From positions 394,463 to 458,462 of the forward strand of contig NZ_JAKUKE010000001.1 in NCBI RefSeq assembly GCF_024197615.1: 64,000 bases of DNA, written 5' to 3'. This stretch comes from Desulfuromonas sp. KJ2020 (lineage in GTDB: Bacteria; Desulfobacterota; Desulfuromonadia; Desulfuromonadales; SZUA-540). The notes below the pieces were generated by a model. The model did not search any database. It was not told the DNA's origin and was given only the letters and a program-made list of their open reading frames with translations. Positions 44,322-53,151 of this stretch are shown here, in pieces (within the stretch, counting starts at the first letter, position 1; each line of letters begins with the position of its first letter). The position numbers were made by a program, and so were the translations under genes.

Positions 44322-45197
44322 TCAAACAACTTGGGCGTGCAGGGCTTCCAGATTGATGTCCCGTCCTACCACCCCGGCGGCATCGGCGCGGCACTGCTTG
44401 CAGTGGCGGGCCTGGGAGAGGATCAGCTCGGCCTGGTTGCGGACCATCTCCATAACCGCTTCCGAAGGGGGCTCGATTTCCCGGAAGAGCCCGATGGGAA
44501 TCACGGGAAGAATGTTCATCATGCTTGCCCCAAGCTCCCTCACCTTGACGGCCAGCTCCAGGGTTTCGTGGTCATTGACGCCCGGGATGTACACGTGGTT
44601 GATCTTGACCATCAGCCCGGCCCTGGCCGCCATCTCCACCCCCTTGAACTGCTGCTTGAGGAGGATTTTCGCGGCCTCTTCGCCGCTGAGGCGCTGACCG
44701 TCGATCCGGATCCATTCATACACCTTGGCGCCGGTTTCAGGGGTCAGGGCATTGATGGTGACGGTTAGACTGTGGATGTCGACCTCAAGGAGCTTATCCA
44801 GCATCTCGGGCAGGCGCAGACCGTTGGTTGACAGGCACAGGGTCATCTCGGGGAAGGCTTCCCGTACCAGTGTGAACGTTTCAAAGGTCTTGGGATTGGC
44901 CAGCGGATCGCCAGGGCCGGCAATGCCGACTACCTTGAGCTGAGCCCCTCCGGCTTTCTCCATATGGGCCTTGACCAGGCGTACCCTCTCAACGCCCTGC
45001 GCCGGGGTGAGCACCCTGCTGGTGACACCGGGGCGGCTTTCATTGGCACAGTCGAACTTGCGCTCGCAGAATCCACACTTGATATTGCAGCCGGGAGCGA
45101 CGGGGAGGTGAATCCGGCCGGCCTTGCTGTGGTCACCGCCGAAGCAGGGGTGGTCGGACTGGACTTTGGCTTTCATCATCGGGCATTGCTTGGCCAT
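44322..45197 (-). CDS. nifB: FeMo-cofactor biosynthesis radical SAM protein NifB
   Basis: Builds NifB-co, the carbide-containing Fe-S precursor of FeMo-cofactor. The 291 residues contain only the radical SAM part, with Cys motif GCNIKCGFCERKFDC and GIAGPGDPLANPKTFETF. It has no C-terminal NifX-like domain, and separate NifX-like proteins are encoded just upstream. The true start is the ATG at 45197 with AAGGAG in front; the longer open frame runs through the structured leader. It has its own sigma54 promoter and two leader terminators. Confidence 0.95.
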   Translation of the reverse strand: MAKQCPMMKAKVQSDHPCFGGDHSKAGRIHLPVAPGCNIKCGFCERKFDCANESRPGVTSRVLTPAQGVERVRLVKAHMEKAGGAQLKVVGIAGPGDPLANPKTFETFTLVREAFPEMTLCLSTNGLRLPEMLDKLLEVDIHSLTVTINALTPETGAKVYEWIRIDGQRLSGEEAAKILLKQQFKGVEMAARAGLMVKINHVYIPGVNDHETLELAVKVRELGASMMNILPVIPIGLFREIEPPSEAVMEMVRNQAELILSQARHCKQCRADAAGVVGRDINLEALHAQVV

Positions 45198-45226
45198 AAC
45201 GGGTCTCCTTGGCTGGGGACGCAAAA

Positions 45227-45260
45227 AGAGCGCTCCCTGTTGTTGGTAAGCGCCCTTGCT
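45227..45260 (-). promoter_or_regulatory. Second ANTAR-type hexaloop/terminator unit in the nifB leader
   Basis: Minus strand: AGC-AAGGGC-GCT (45249-45260) shares its 3' arm with a terminator stem AGGGCGCT/AGCGCTCT (45227-45256) followed by TTTTT. The hexaloop has A1 and G4. The preceding hairpin TGCTG-TGGAAT-CAGCA (45257-45272) lacks the A1/G4 pattern and overlaps this unit, so only hairpin 2 is convincing. Confidence 0.6.
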
Positions 45261-45279
45261 GATTCCACAGCATAAAAAA

Positions 45280-45342
45280 GCCCCGAGGTTGATACCCCGA
45301 GGCTTCATTGCCGAGAGAGAAAATCCGGTACGTCCTTGTACC
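45280..45342 (-). promoter_or_regulatory. First ANTAR-type dual hairpin and terminator in the nifB leader
   Basis: Minus strand: hairpin 1 GGTAC-AAGGAC-GTACC (45327-45342), hairpin 2 GGC-AATGAA-GCC (45301-45312), then terminator GCCTCGGGG/CCTCGGGGC (45280-45303) with TTTTTT. Both hexaloops have A1 and G4. This is the cleanest copy in the window. The leader would be transcribed from the sigma54 promoter at 45367-45384. Confidence 0.82.
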
Positions 45343-45366
45343 TGTAAATTGATTTCATCCATAGAG

Positions 45367-45384
45367 TTGCGAATTGCATGCCAA
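45367..45384 (-). promoter_or_regulatory. Sigma54 promoter of nifB
   Basis: Minus strand TTGGCATGCAATTCGCAA, with GG and GC ten bases apart and five of six -24 bases matching TGGCAC. The predicted start, near 45357, is about 15 bases before hairpin 1. Confidence 0.75.
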
Positions 45385-45457
45385 GCTGTGGGGTGCCTAA
45401 AGCAGGGGGTAGGGAGTCTCAGCTCGGTTCTTCCTGCCCATACCAGAGGCAATAATG

Positions 45458-45479
45458 ACAAAAAGCGATCGCTTTTTGT
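45458..45479. repeat. Perfect 22-bp palindrome between the NifX-like gene and the nifB promoter
   Basis: ACAAAAAGCGA directly followed by its reverse complement. It lies 28 bases past the stop of the NifX-like gene, so it could terminate that operon (stem ending in a T-run on either strand). It could also be an operator upstream of the nifB promoter. Confidence 0.55.
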
Positions 45480-45507
45480 GCAGCAGCAAGGGTTATTCCT
45501 TTTAAGC

Positions 45508-45879
45508 TCAGCTGGAACACCCGGATGAACGACAATGACAATGATTGTCGGCATGCAACGCCGAGCAGATGGCCTCCTCGATCGGTCCGGAGGCGCTGAG
45601 GTGGCGGATTCCAGCCTTTTCCAGTTCCTGACGGGGATAATCGCCGATCTGTGCCGTTACCATCAGGGCGCAGCCATCCAGCGCGGCCAGGATGCCTGCC
45701 ATGCGGCTGTGACTGAAGACATGATCAGGGTCCGCGGAGCAGAACTTGACCACCGGCACCTCGGAGATCTTGGTTGGTGAAGCACAGGATTCCCCGATTT
45801 CATAAATGTGAAATTTTTCCGCGTGACCGAAGTGTTGGTCGACTTCGGTTCCGCTTTTGGATGCTACCGCAATACGCAT
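45508..45879 (-). CDS. NifX/NafY-type iron-molybdenum cofactor-binding protein
   Basis: A 123-residue single-domain protein of the dinitrogenase iron-molybdenum cofactor superfamily (MRIAVASKSGTEVDQHFGHA; FHIYEIGE; ALMVTAQIGDYPRQELEKAG). Members bind NifB-co or FeMo-co during assembly. The tail HCHCRSSGCSS is cysteine-rich and could hold a metal. NifB here lacks this domain, so the protein may supply it in trans. Last gene of the nifHDK-nifX-ferredoxin string. Confidence 0.85.
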   Translation of the reverse strand: MRIAVASKSGTEVDQHFGHAEKFHIYEIGESCASPTKISEVPVVKFCSADPDHVFSHSRMAGILAALDGCALMVTAQIGDYPRQELEKAGIRHLSASGPIEEAICSALHADNHCHCRSSGCSS

Positions 45880-45960
45880 TTCAACCTCCTGAGTTCTACC
45901 GGAGTGAGGTCTTCCGGCACCTTGTCCGGAAGACCCGGGAAAACCCCTGTACAGTGATTC

Positions 45961-46230
45961 CTAAACGTCCATGGTCGTAAAAGTGAAACACTTTTTGGGA
46001 CAGGTGACGCCGCAACCGGCACAGCCGATACAATTGTCGGAATTGACGATGGTCATGACCATACGGGTAGAGTCCGTCTCTTCGTCCACAAAGTCCTCAG
46101 GACCCAGCACCTTGCGGGAGCAGGCCTTGAAGCAACGGCCGCAGCCGATGCATTTTTCGGGGTCGATCGTTTCGGCGAAGGTTGGCGTCCAGTCCTTGCC
46201 CCCCCGGGTTTTACCGGTCAGCAATGCCAT
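45961..46230 (-). CDS. Nif-specific 2[4Fe-4S] ferredoxin (ferredoxin III type)
   Basis: An 89-residue ferredoxin with two four-cysteine clusters: CIGCGRCFKACSRK and CIGCAGCGVTCPKKC. The long spacer between them and the N-terminal MALLTGKTRGGKDWTPTF match nif-associated ferredoxin III (FdxB). It probably gives low-potential electrons to NifH or to cofactor synthesis by NifB. It lies between nifX and the NifX-like gene on the same strand. Confidence 0.9.
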   Translation of the reverse strand: MALLTGKTRGGKDWTPTFAETIDPEKCIGCGRCFKACSRKVLGPEDFVDEETDSTRMVMTIVNSDNCIGCAGCGVTCPKKCFTFTTMDV

Positions 46231-46279
46231 GGTGAATCTCCTTTATTGGGGAATGGTGTTTTCCTGAATGGATCCGGTC

Positions 46280-46660
46280 TCAAGCCAGCCCGGGACGCTC
46301 GCCCTTGAGCATAGCCTTCTGGAGCCAGGGTGGCGGGCTGCCACGCAGAACCTCCTGCAGTTTTTCCACGACCGCGGTGATGGCCTCCTGGTCTTTGCTT
46401 TTGATCGGATGAATTTTTTTGGCAACGAGCCGGGCCGCAGCGGGCCCGCCGATCTCCGCCACATAGACCAACGCGCAGTCTGAAAGCCCTGAACAGCGCG
46501 CTTCGATGCGGTCGGCTTCATCAGCGCCTTCGGTCTTGACCTTCACCACCCCACTGAACTCAGCCGCATCAGGACCGACTTCCCAGATGGTGAACTGCTC
46601 GGCGCGACCAAAGTGTTCATTTACGTAAACCTTGTCGGTACTGGCGAATGCTACTTTCAT
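46280..46660 (-). CDS. nifX: Cofactor-carrier protein NifX
   Basis: Carries NifB-co and FeMo-co intermediates between NifB and NifEN. A 126-residue protein: MKVAFASTDKVYVNEHFGRA, QFTIWEV and ALVYVAEIGGPAAARLVAKK match NifX. It begins at the ATG at 46660 with AAGGA upstream; a longer frame from 46717 lacks a ribosome-binding site. It follows nifK by 126 bases that contain a palindromic repeat. Confidence 0.9.
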   Translation of the reverse strand: MKVAFASTDKVYVNEHFGRAEQFTIWEVGPDAAEFSGVVKVKTEGADEADRIEARCSGLSDCALVYVAEIGGPAAARLVAKKIHPIKSKDQEAITAVVEKLQEVLRGSPPPWLQKAMLKGERPGLA

Positions 46661-46729
46661 AGTCAATCCTTCCCGGCCCGGTCGACCGACGATGACAAAT
46701 CTGCTGGTGCGAATCATAGGGATTCTCCC

Positions 46730-46778
46730 GTAGGGGCGTAATCCATCATGCCCTGGGCGCCACGAATTGCGCCCTTAC
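46730..46778. repeat. GTAGGGGCG-type palindromic intergenic repeat, copy 1
   Basis: Starts GTAGGGGCG and ends GCGCCCTTAC, with inner palindromic words, in the nifX-nifK gap. It belongs to the family seen at 48280-48346 and 57049-57156. Confidence 0.65.
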
Positions 46779-46786
46779 TATTTTGG

Positions 46787-48250
46787 CTACCGCATCATCT
46801 CGAACCACTGGTCCTCGCAGGTCTCGTCTTTGATTTCAAGGAATTTATTGGCGATCATCGTCAGCATGCAGATCGCGCCATTGTAGCCGATCACCGGGGT
46901 GCGGTGCAGGTTGACGCGGTCGATGATGGGGAAGCCGATACGGAAGAGGGGAATCCCGGCGTCACGTGCCGCCCACTTGGCGTGGGTGTCGCCGATGATG
47001 CCGTCGACCGGATCGGTGACCAGCAGGGAACGCATGTGCCAGAGATCCTTGTTGATGTAGCAGGTGCAGCCTTCGCCGAACGGTGACGAGGCGAGCAGCG
47101 CGTCCATCTCCTTCTGGAACTTTTTGGTAGCCCGTGAGCAGAGCACGTGCCAGGGGCGGGCGCCCATCTCGAGCAGGAAGCTGACGATGCCGATCAGATA
47201 GTCGGGATCACCAGCCACGGCGAACTTTCGGCCATGCAGGTACTGGTGGGCGTCAGTCATGGCATCGACCGCCAGGGCGCGCTCCTTTTTGAGCACCTCC
47301 GGAATTGGCTTGTCAAACAGGGCGCTCAGCTTGAGCAACAGCTCGTCGGTCTTTTTGATGCCGAAGGGCATCGGCAGCACGGCTTTCTCGCCAGTGTACT
47401 CGGATTCGATCCATTTCATGGTGTTGACCGTTGCGTACTTCTGGAAGGAAATGGTCGCCTTGCCGTTGATCGACTCGGCGGCATCTTCAAGCTTGGTGCC
47501 GCCAGGGTAGAGCTTGTACTCGCCGTCGCAGCCCGAATCGAAGACATCGGAGACATCGGCGAGCATGGTGTAAGGGATCCCCATCAGCTCGCAGATCCGC
47601 TTATACTCACGCAGGTTGCCGACGTTGCCGTCGAAACCGGGGATGATGTTGAGTTTGCCGGTACACTTGCCCTCGACGCTCTTCCCCTCGGTGAGGGTCT
47701 GCAGAATACTCAGCAGCATCGCGTCGTAACCGTGGATGTGGGTGCCGTTGAAGCTCGGGGTGTTAGCGTAGGGGGTCGGCACCTCTTCCGGCAGGTGCCC
47801 CTGCAGCTTGGCGTTCTTGATAAAGGCAGTCAGGTCGTCGCCGATGACCTCTGGCATGCAGGTGGTATAGATGGGGATCATCTTCGGCTTGTAAAGGGCG
47901 TAGGCGTTCGCCAGGCCCTCAAACAGGTTGTTCTGGCCGCCAAACACGGCGCCGTCCTCGGTCATGGCGTCACAGGTCGCCGCCGCCGGTTCGCGGTAGT
48001 GGCGGGAAAAAGTGCTGCGGAAGTAGGAAGCACAGCCCTGGGAGCCGTGCACGAACGGCAGGGCGCCCTCGAAGCCGGTCGCCACCATCTGGGCGCCGAG
48101 TGGCTGGCAGGCATGGGCCGGATTGACTACCAGGGCGGTGCGGGCAAAGTTCTTCTCTTTATACTCTTCCGAATTGATCCATTCCTTGACCCGGTCGATC
48201 TCTGACTCTGGGGTCTCGGTCACAAACTTTATGGCAGTTTCTGCGCTCAT
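46787..48250 (-). CDS. nifK: Nitrogenase molybdenum-iron protein beta chain NifK
   Basis: Beta subunit of dinitrogenase. The 487-residue protein supplies the beta-side cysteines of the P-cluster: Cys in VNPAHACQPLGAQM, HGSQGCASYFRSTFSRHY and AAATCDAMTEDGAVFGG. It starts at the ATG at 48250; the frame extends upstream only through the repeat element in the nifD-nifK gap. Length is at the short end for NifK (Azotobacter 523), as in other short-NifK anaerobes. Confidence 0.96.
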   Translation of the reverse strand: MSAETAIKFVTETPESEIDRVKEWINSEEYKEKNFARTALVVNPAHACQPLGAQMVATGFEGALPFVHGSQGCASYFRSTFSRHYREPAAATCDAMTEDGAVFGGQNNLFEGLANAYALYKPKMIPIYTTCMPEVIGDDLTAFIKNAKLQGHLPEEVPTPYANTPSFNGTHIHGYDAMLLSILQTLTEGKSVEGKCTGKLNIIPGFDGNVGNLREYKRICELMGIPYTMLADVSDVFDSGCDGEYKLYPGGTKLEDAAESINGKATISFQKYATVNTMKWIESEYTGEKAVLPMPFGIKKTDELLLKLSALFDKPIPEVLKKERALAVDAMTDAHQYLHGRKFAVAGDPDYLIGIVSFLLEMGARPWHVLCSRATKKFQKEMDALLASSPFGEGCTCYINKDLWHMRSLLVTDPVDGIIGDTHAKWAARDAGIPLFRIGFPIIDRVNLHRTPVIGYNGAICMLTMIANKFLEIKDETCEDQWFEMMR

Positions 48251-48279
48251 GGCATAAATCTCCTGTATAACGGGGTGAC

Positions 48280-48346
48280 TGTAGGGGCGCAATTCATTGC
48301 GCCCTTTGTGTTTTCGAAACCGGGCGTGATAAATCACGCCCCTACA
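48280..48346. repeat. GTAGGGGCG-type palindromic intergenic repeat, copy 2
   Basis: A 67-base composite with near-perfect terminal inverted repeats TGTAGGGGCG / CGCCCCTACA. Each half is itself a palindrome (GGGCGCAATTCATTGCGCCC and GGGCGTGATAAATCACGCCC). It fills most of the 108-base nifD-nifK gap and could fold strongly in the mRNA. Confidence 0.8.
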
Positions 48347-48358
48347 TCGCGTCACGGT

Positions 48359-49801
48359 TTAAAACGGGCTTTTGACCAGGCCCCAGGTCGGGCTGTTGAT
48401 CGCCATGTCGATATCGCGGGCGAAGATCTTGAACCCTTCGTAGCCGTGATACGGGCCGGAGTAGTCCCAGCTGTGCATCTGCCGAAAGGGGATGCCCGCT
48501 TTCTGGAACACGTACTTCTCCTTGATGCCGCTGCCGACCAGGTCGGGCTTGAACTCTTCGACGAACTTCTCCAACTCGAACTCGGAGACGTCGTCGTAGA
48601 TCAGAGTTCCCTTGGCCATCTCCGGAGCGGTGCGATCGTAGTCGTCCTGGTGGGCGAACTCGTATCCCGCGCCGGTGATCTGGATGCCGAGGTCCTCGTA
48701 AGCGCCGATGGTGTGTCGCGGGCGCAGGCCGCCGACAAACAGCATGGCGGTCTTGCCGTCAAGGCGTGGCTTGTACTCGGCGATCACCTCGTCCATCTCC
48801 TTGCGGTACTTTTTAATCACTTTTTCGACATTCTTCTTGATCTTGTCGTCGAAACGCTCGGCGATGGCACGCAGGCTCTCCTCGATCTTGGTGGGGCCGA
48901 AGAAGTTGTACTCGAGCCAGGGGATACCCCACTTCTCTTCCATGACCTTGCACATATAGTTCATGGAGCGGTAGCAGTGGATCAGGTTGAGCTTCACCGC
49001 GTGGGTGGCGCCGATCTTCTCGACCTCGCCATCTCCGGTCCAGACCGACTTGACGTTGAGACCGATCTCCTCAAGGATGGGCTTGGCCGCCCAGACGTCG
49101 CCGCCGATGTTGTAGTCGCCGATCAGGGCCACGTCGTAGGGTCCGGGCTCCTCCCGGTACTGGTACTTGCCGATGATGTGGTCACGGATCGAGTCGTTGG
49201 AGATGTGGTGTCCCAGCGACTGGGAAACGCCGCGAAAACCCTCGCAGTTGCAGGGGACCACCAGCTTGTCGAGTTCGATTTCCATTTTTTTGGCGACGGC
49301 GTTGATGTCGTCACCGATCAGGCCGACCGGGCACTCGGAGAGGATCGACATCCCCTTGTTGAGCGGAAAGAGTTCATCGGCCTCGCGCAGCAGGGTTTCG
49401 AGTTTCTTGTCGCCACCATAGACGATGTCACGCTCCTGGAAGTCGGAGGTAAAGTCCATCGGGAAGGAGGTGACGCCCGGGATGCCCTGCATCAGGTTGC
49501 GCCGGGTTCCCCAGCTGTAGACGCCGCAGCCGATTGGGCCATGGGAAACGTGGACCATGTCACGGATCGGTCCCCAGACCACGCCCTTGGCACCGGCGTA
49601 GGCGCAGCCGCGCTGGCTCATAACGCCCGGAACGACCTTCTTGTTCGACTTGACCGCGCAGGGGGAGGCACTTGGCTCATTGGCGCCGAGGTGCGGCGCT
49701 CGCTTCTTGGCGGCCTTGGCGGGCATTTTGGCCAGAGTCTCCGCGATCAGTTTTTCGGTTTTTTCCTTTGTCACGCCCTTGATGGGCTTTCTCTCAGCCA
49801 T
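48359..49801 (-). CDS. nifD: Nitrogenase molybdenum-iron protein alpha chain NifD
   Basis: Alpha subunit of dinitrogenase, carrying FeMo-cofactor. The 480 residues contain P-cluster cysteines Cys66 ([16 protein letters not shown]) and Cys92 ([16 protein letters not shown]), the FeMoco cysteine in [15 protein letters not shown] and the FeMoco histidine in [16 protein letters not shown]. It follows nifH after a 178-base spacer with strong secondary structure. Confidence 0.97.
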   Translation of the reverse strand: MAERKPIKGVTKEKTEKLIAETLAKMPAKAAKKRAPHLGANEPSASPCAVKSNKKVVPGVMSQRGCAYAGAKGVVWGPIRDMVHVSHGPIGCGVYSWGTRRNLMQGIPGVTSFPMDFTSDFQERDIVYGGDKKLETLLREADELFPLNKGMSILSECPVGLIGDDINAVAKKMEIELDKLVVPCNCEGFRGVSQSLGHHISNDSIRDHIIGKYQYREEPGPYDVALIGDYNIGGDVWAAKPILEEIGLNVKSVWTGDGEVEKIGATHAVKLNLIHCYRSMNYMCKVMEEKWGIPWLEYNFFGPTKIEESLRAIAERFDDKIKKNVEKVIKKYRKEMDEVIAEYKPRLDGKTAMLFVGGLRPRHTIGAYEDLGIQITGAGYEFAHQDDYDRTAPEMAKGTLIYDDVSEFELEKFVEEFKPDLVGSGIKEKYVFQKAGIPFRQMHSWDYSGPYHGYEGFKIFARDIDMAINSPTWGLVKSPF

Positions 49802-49979
49802 AGGGTGTCTCCTTATTTACTTCAACGAAATATTCTTCTAACTCTTCGCCTCTAGCGGCGGGCAAGTTGCCCTCAGATCAAGGCGCCGAGTTGGACGGCG
49901 GGGGAGGCGTAGCAACGCTACGTCGAGCGTGCTGGCCAGGGCGGCAACGCCGAGCTGGGGGCAAATCGGCCGCTGCCGA
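49802..49979 (-). other. Structured nifH-nifD intercistronic spacer
   Basis: A 178-base GC-rich spacer with several inverted repeats, among them CGTAGC-AAC-GCTACG (49917-49931) and a GGCGGGCAA...TTGCCC-type stem near 49857-49872. Spacers after nifH in other diazotrophs hold hairpins that stabilise or process nifH mRNA, so that more NifH than NifDK is made; the same is inferred here. No ORF is seen. Confidence 0.5.
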
Positions 49980-50879
<900 letters not shown>

Positions 50880-50972
50880 TTATTGTTTGTGCGGTCTGCC
50901 AGCGACAGATCCAGGGCGGCATCCCCGTTGATGTGTCCAAATCTGCCTTGCGGCAGGCTGCTAAAATGACAA

Positions 50973-51033
50973 CGCCCCATCTGGAAAGTCCGGATGGGGC
51001 GCCGTTGCCCGGCGGCTCCGTCATGGGACCGCC
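50973..51033 (-). promoter_or_regulatory. Second ANTAR-type dual hairpin and terminator in the nifH leader
   Basis: Minus strand: hairpin 1 GGCGGTCC-CATGAC-GGAGCCGCC (51011-51033), hairpin 2 GGGC-AACGGC-GCCC (50997-51010), then stem CGCCCCATC/GATGGGGCG (50973-51001) followed by a poor T-run (GTTGTCATTTT). Loop 2 fits A1/G4; loop 1 has C1/G4. It lies about 115 bases before the nifH start. Confidence 0.7.
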
Positions 51034-51059
51034 AACCAGTTCTTGCATCAAAAATAAAA

Positions 51060-51124
51060 CGCCCTGAGGGGATATCCCGCCGGGCGCCGTTGCCTGCTTT
51101 ACCTGAGTCACTGCTTTGTGTCTC
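51060..51124 (-). promoter_or_regulatory. First ANTAR-type dual hairpin and terminator in the nifH leader
   Basis: Minus strand: hairpin 1 GAGACAC-AAAGCA-GTGACTC (51105-51124, one A-A mismatch), hairpin 2 GGC-AACGGC-GCC (51083-51094), then terminator CGCCC/GGGCG with inner GGG/CCC (51060-51086) followed by TTTTATTTTT. Both hexaloops have A1 and G4. Confidence 0.78.
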
Positions 51125-51154
51125 GGAAAAAATTTTTGGTTTTGTCTTCCTGTT

Positions 51155-51170
51155 TGCAGAAGCCATGCCA
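51155..51170 (-). promoter_or_regulatory. Sigma54 promoter of nifHDK
   Basis: Minus strand TGGCATGGCTTCTGCA, with GG and GC ten bases apart. The predicted start, near 51144, is about 20 bases before hairpin 1. The nifH leader would therefore be about 285 bases. Confidence 0.78.
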
Positions 51171-51468
51171 GTTGTGCATCGGTGTCCCTCACTTCGGGTG
51201 GCTGATCCCTTCTGAACCGCTTCGTTGCGAGCCATAGTCCAACTTTCACCACCCTCCCGCGACCGCCAATTGTCCTGCGCGACGGCCCTCGTCGCAGGGG
51301 CTACGTGCTTAAAAAACAAGCTATCCTGCCCAAAAAAACACCCCCGGCCCCGCTGCCTTCCCCTATAAGTCCCCGTTTTTACGTCAATGCCCGGCGGCAT
51401 GAAGCTTGAAATAGGGGAATCGTCCGGAATCAATGGCGCTCCGGCCCCTAAAACAAGGAGGTTTTAAG
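51171..51468. other. Divergent nifH/amt regulatory region
   Basis: About 300 bases between the nifH promoter and amt. It holds a strong hairpin CCTGCG...CGCAGG (51273-51298), a pyrimidine/A-rich stretch, and near the amt start a hairpin CCGGA...TCCGG (51424-51444) whose loop contains AATGGC. No clear promoter for amt and no TGT-N10-ACA enhancer site were found. Confidence 0.45.
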
Positions 51469-52683
51469 ATGGACATGGCGGTCGAATCCCTGGTTCATAG
51501 CGGGGACGTACTCTTTCTCATGCTCGGGGCGGTCATGGTCTTTGCCATGCACGCCGGATTTGCTTTTCTCGAAGTCGGCACCGTCCGGCGGAAAAGCCAG
51601 GTCAATGCCTTCGTCAAGATTCTTACCGACTGGTCAGTATCAACGGTAGTCTATTTTGCCGTCGGCTTTCCCATCGCCTATGGCATTCATTTCTTCCACC
51701 CGGCCGCGGATTTGCTCGCCGCGGATCAGGGCTATCAACTGGTACGATTCTTTTTTCTCCTCTGCTTCGCCGCCTGCATACCCGCTATCATTTCCGGCGG
51801 CATTGCCGAGCGGGCCAAGTTCTGGCCGCAGGTAGCGGCCGGAGCCGTTTTTGCCGCGGTGATCTATCCCCTGTTCGAGTCGCTGATCTGGGGGCAGAAC
51901 AGCTCTGGTCTTCGGGCTTTTTTCGAGCAGAATCTGGGCGCCCCTTTTCATGATTTTGCCGGCAGCGTGGTGGTTCATTCCATGGGAGGGTGGCTGGCCC
52001 TGCCCGCTATCATCATCCTTGGCGCCCGCAAGGGACGCTTTGTCAAAGGACAGAGCCGGGCCATTCCGATCAGCAACATTCCCTTTCTCGCGCTGGGCAG
52101 CTGGATTTTGGCTGTCGGCTGGTTCGGCTTCAACGTCATGAGCGCCCAATCCCTGACCGGCATATCGGGGCTGGTCGCCCTGAACTCGCTGATGGCCATG
52201 GTTGGCGGCGTCCTCTTCGCCCTGGTCGCCGGTCGCAATGACCCCGGCTTCGCCCACAATGGCGCGCTGGCCGGCCTGATTGCCATCTGTGCCGGATCGG
52301 ACATTCTTCATCCGATCGCCGCCTTCGTGGTCGGCGGCATCGGCGCCCTGATTTTTGTTTACGGGTTCCAGTGGGAACAGGAAAAACTGAAGATCGACGA
52401 CGTGCTCGGAGTCTGGCCGCTGCACGGCATCATCGGCACCTGGGGAGGCATTGCCGCCGGCATTTTCGGCTACCCCCTGCTGGGCGGCCTGGGAGGCGTC
52501 AGCTTCCTGTCCCAGGTGGCGGGCAGTGTACTGGCCATTTTCTGGGCGGTCGCCATGGGTACCTTGGTCTACGGGGCCCTCAAGAAAATTTTCGGCATCC
52601 GCCTCAAGGAAGAGGAGGAGTTCCGTGGCGCTGACCTCTCCATTCACCGCATTGACGCCTATCCGGAAGAGCACGTCAAGTAG
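51469..52683 (+). CDS. amtB: Ammonium transporter (Amt family)
   Basis: Trimeric ammonium channel of about 404 residues and 11 transmembrane helices. The twin pore histidines are in DFAGSVVVHSMGG and WPLHGIIGTWGG, and FFLLCFAACIPAIISGGIAERAKFW is an Amt signature. The start at 51469 has AAGGAGG upstream; the frame continues 12 codons further without one. No glnK lies beside it, unlike most amtB genes. Its position divergent from nifH links it to nitrogen control. Confidence 0.93.
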   Translation: MDMAVESLVHSGDVLFLMLGAVMVFAMHAGFAFLEVGTVRRKSQVNAFVKILTDWSVSTVVYFAVGFPIAYGIHFFHPAADLLAADQGYQLVRFFFLLCFAACIPAIISGGIAERAKFWPQVAAGAVFAAVIYPLFESLIWGQNSSGLRAFFEQNLGAPFHDFAGSVVVHSMGGWLALPAIIILGARKGRFVKGQSRAIPISNIPFLALGSWILAVGWFGFNVMSAQSLTGISGLVALNSLMAMVGGVLFALVAGRNDPGFAHNGALAGLIAICAGSDILHPIAAFVVGGIGALIFVYGFQWEQEKLKIDDVLGVWPLHGIIGTWGGIAAGIFGYPLLGGLGGVSFLSQVAGSVLAIFWAVAMGTLVYGALKKIFGIRLKEEEEFRGADLSIHRIDAYPEEHVK

Positions 52684-52707
52684 CGATTTTGGGGGCAGGG
52701 AGGCTCG

Positions 52708-53151
52708 TCAGCTCTTCTCTCTGGAAATGGAATCCACCTTTAGAGCAAAGGTCAGATCGAGACCGGCCAGAGGGTGGTTGCCATCCAGAGTGATGCAGCC
52801 TTCCTGCACCCGTATCACACGCATGGGCAGCAGGTCCCCGTTTTTCAGGGTGAGTTCCACCTGCTGCCCAGGCTTGGGCTGAGACCCGACGGGGAGCTGA
52901 TTCTCGCTTAAGGTCAGCAGATTCTCCTTGCGATGGGGCCCGTAGGCCTTCTCGGCGGGGATAAGCAGATTCTTCACCTCGCCGGCGGCCATTCCTACCA
53001 CCGCCTCTTCCAGAGCGGCAAAGACCTCGCCGGCGCCCAGAACGAAGGACAGGGGTTCACGGTCAGTGGTGCTGTCGAAAATGCGGCCGTTATCGAGGGT
53101 GCCGATGTAGTGAATGGCCACCCGGTCGCCGCTGCGGGCTCTTTTCATCAT
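52708..53151 (-). CDS. FKBP-type peptidyl-prolyl isomerase in the draTG operon, SlyD-like
   Basis: A 147-residue SlyD-type isomerase/chaperone: [18 protein letters not shown], flap insert at residues ~65-125, then [20 protein letters not shown]. It overlaps the macro-domain gene by four bases (ATGA), so it belongs to the draTG operon. It may help fold or metallate nitrogenase-related proteins; that is inference. Its relation to the copy at 14200-14640 is that of a diverged paralogue. Confidence 0.9.
   Translation of the reverse strand: MMKRARSGDRVAIHYIGTLDNGRIFDSTTDREPLSFVLGAGEVFAALEEAVVGMAAGEVKNLLIPAEKAYGPHRKENLLTLSENQLPVGSQPKPGQQVELTLKNGDLLPMRVIRVQEGCITLDGNHPLAGLDLTFALKVDSISREKS

Noticed and set aside
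45198-45554. N-terminal extension of NifB by about 119 codons
   Set aside because: It runs through the sigma54 promoter and both leader terminators; NifB proteins start near the MAKQCP segment.
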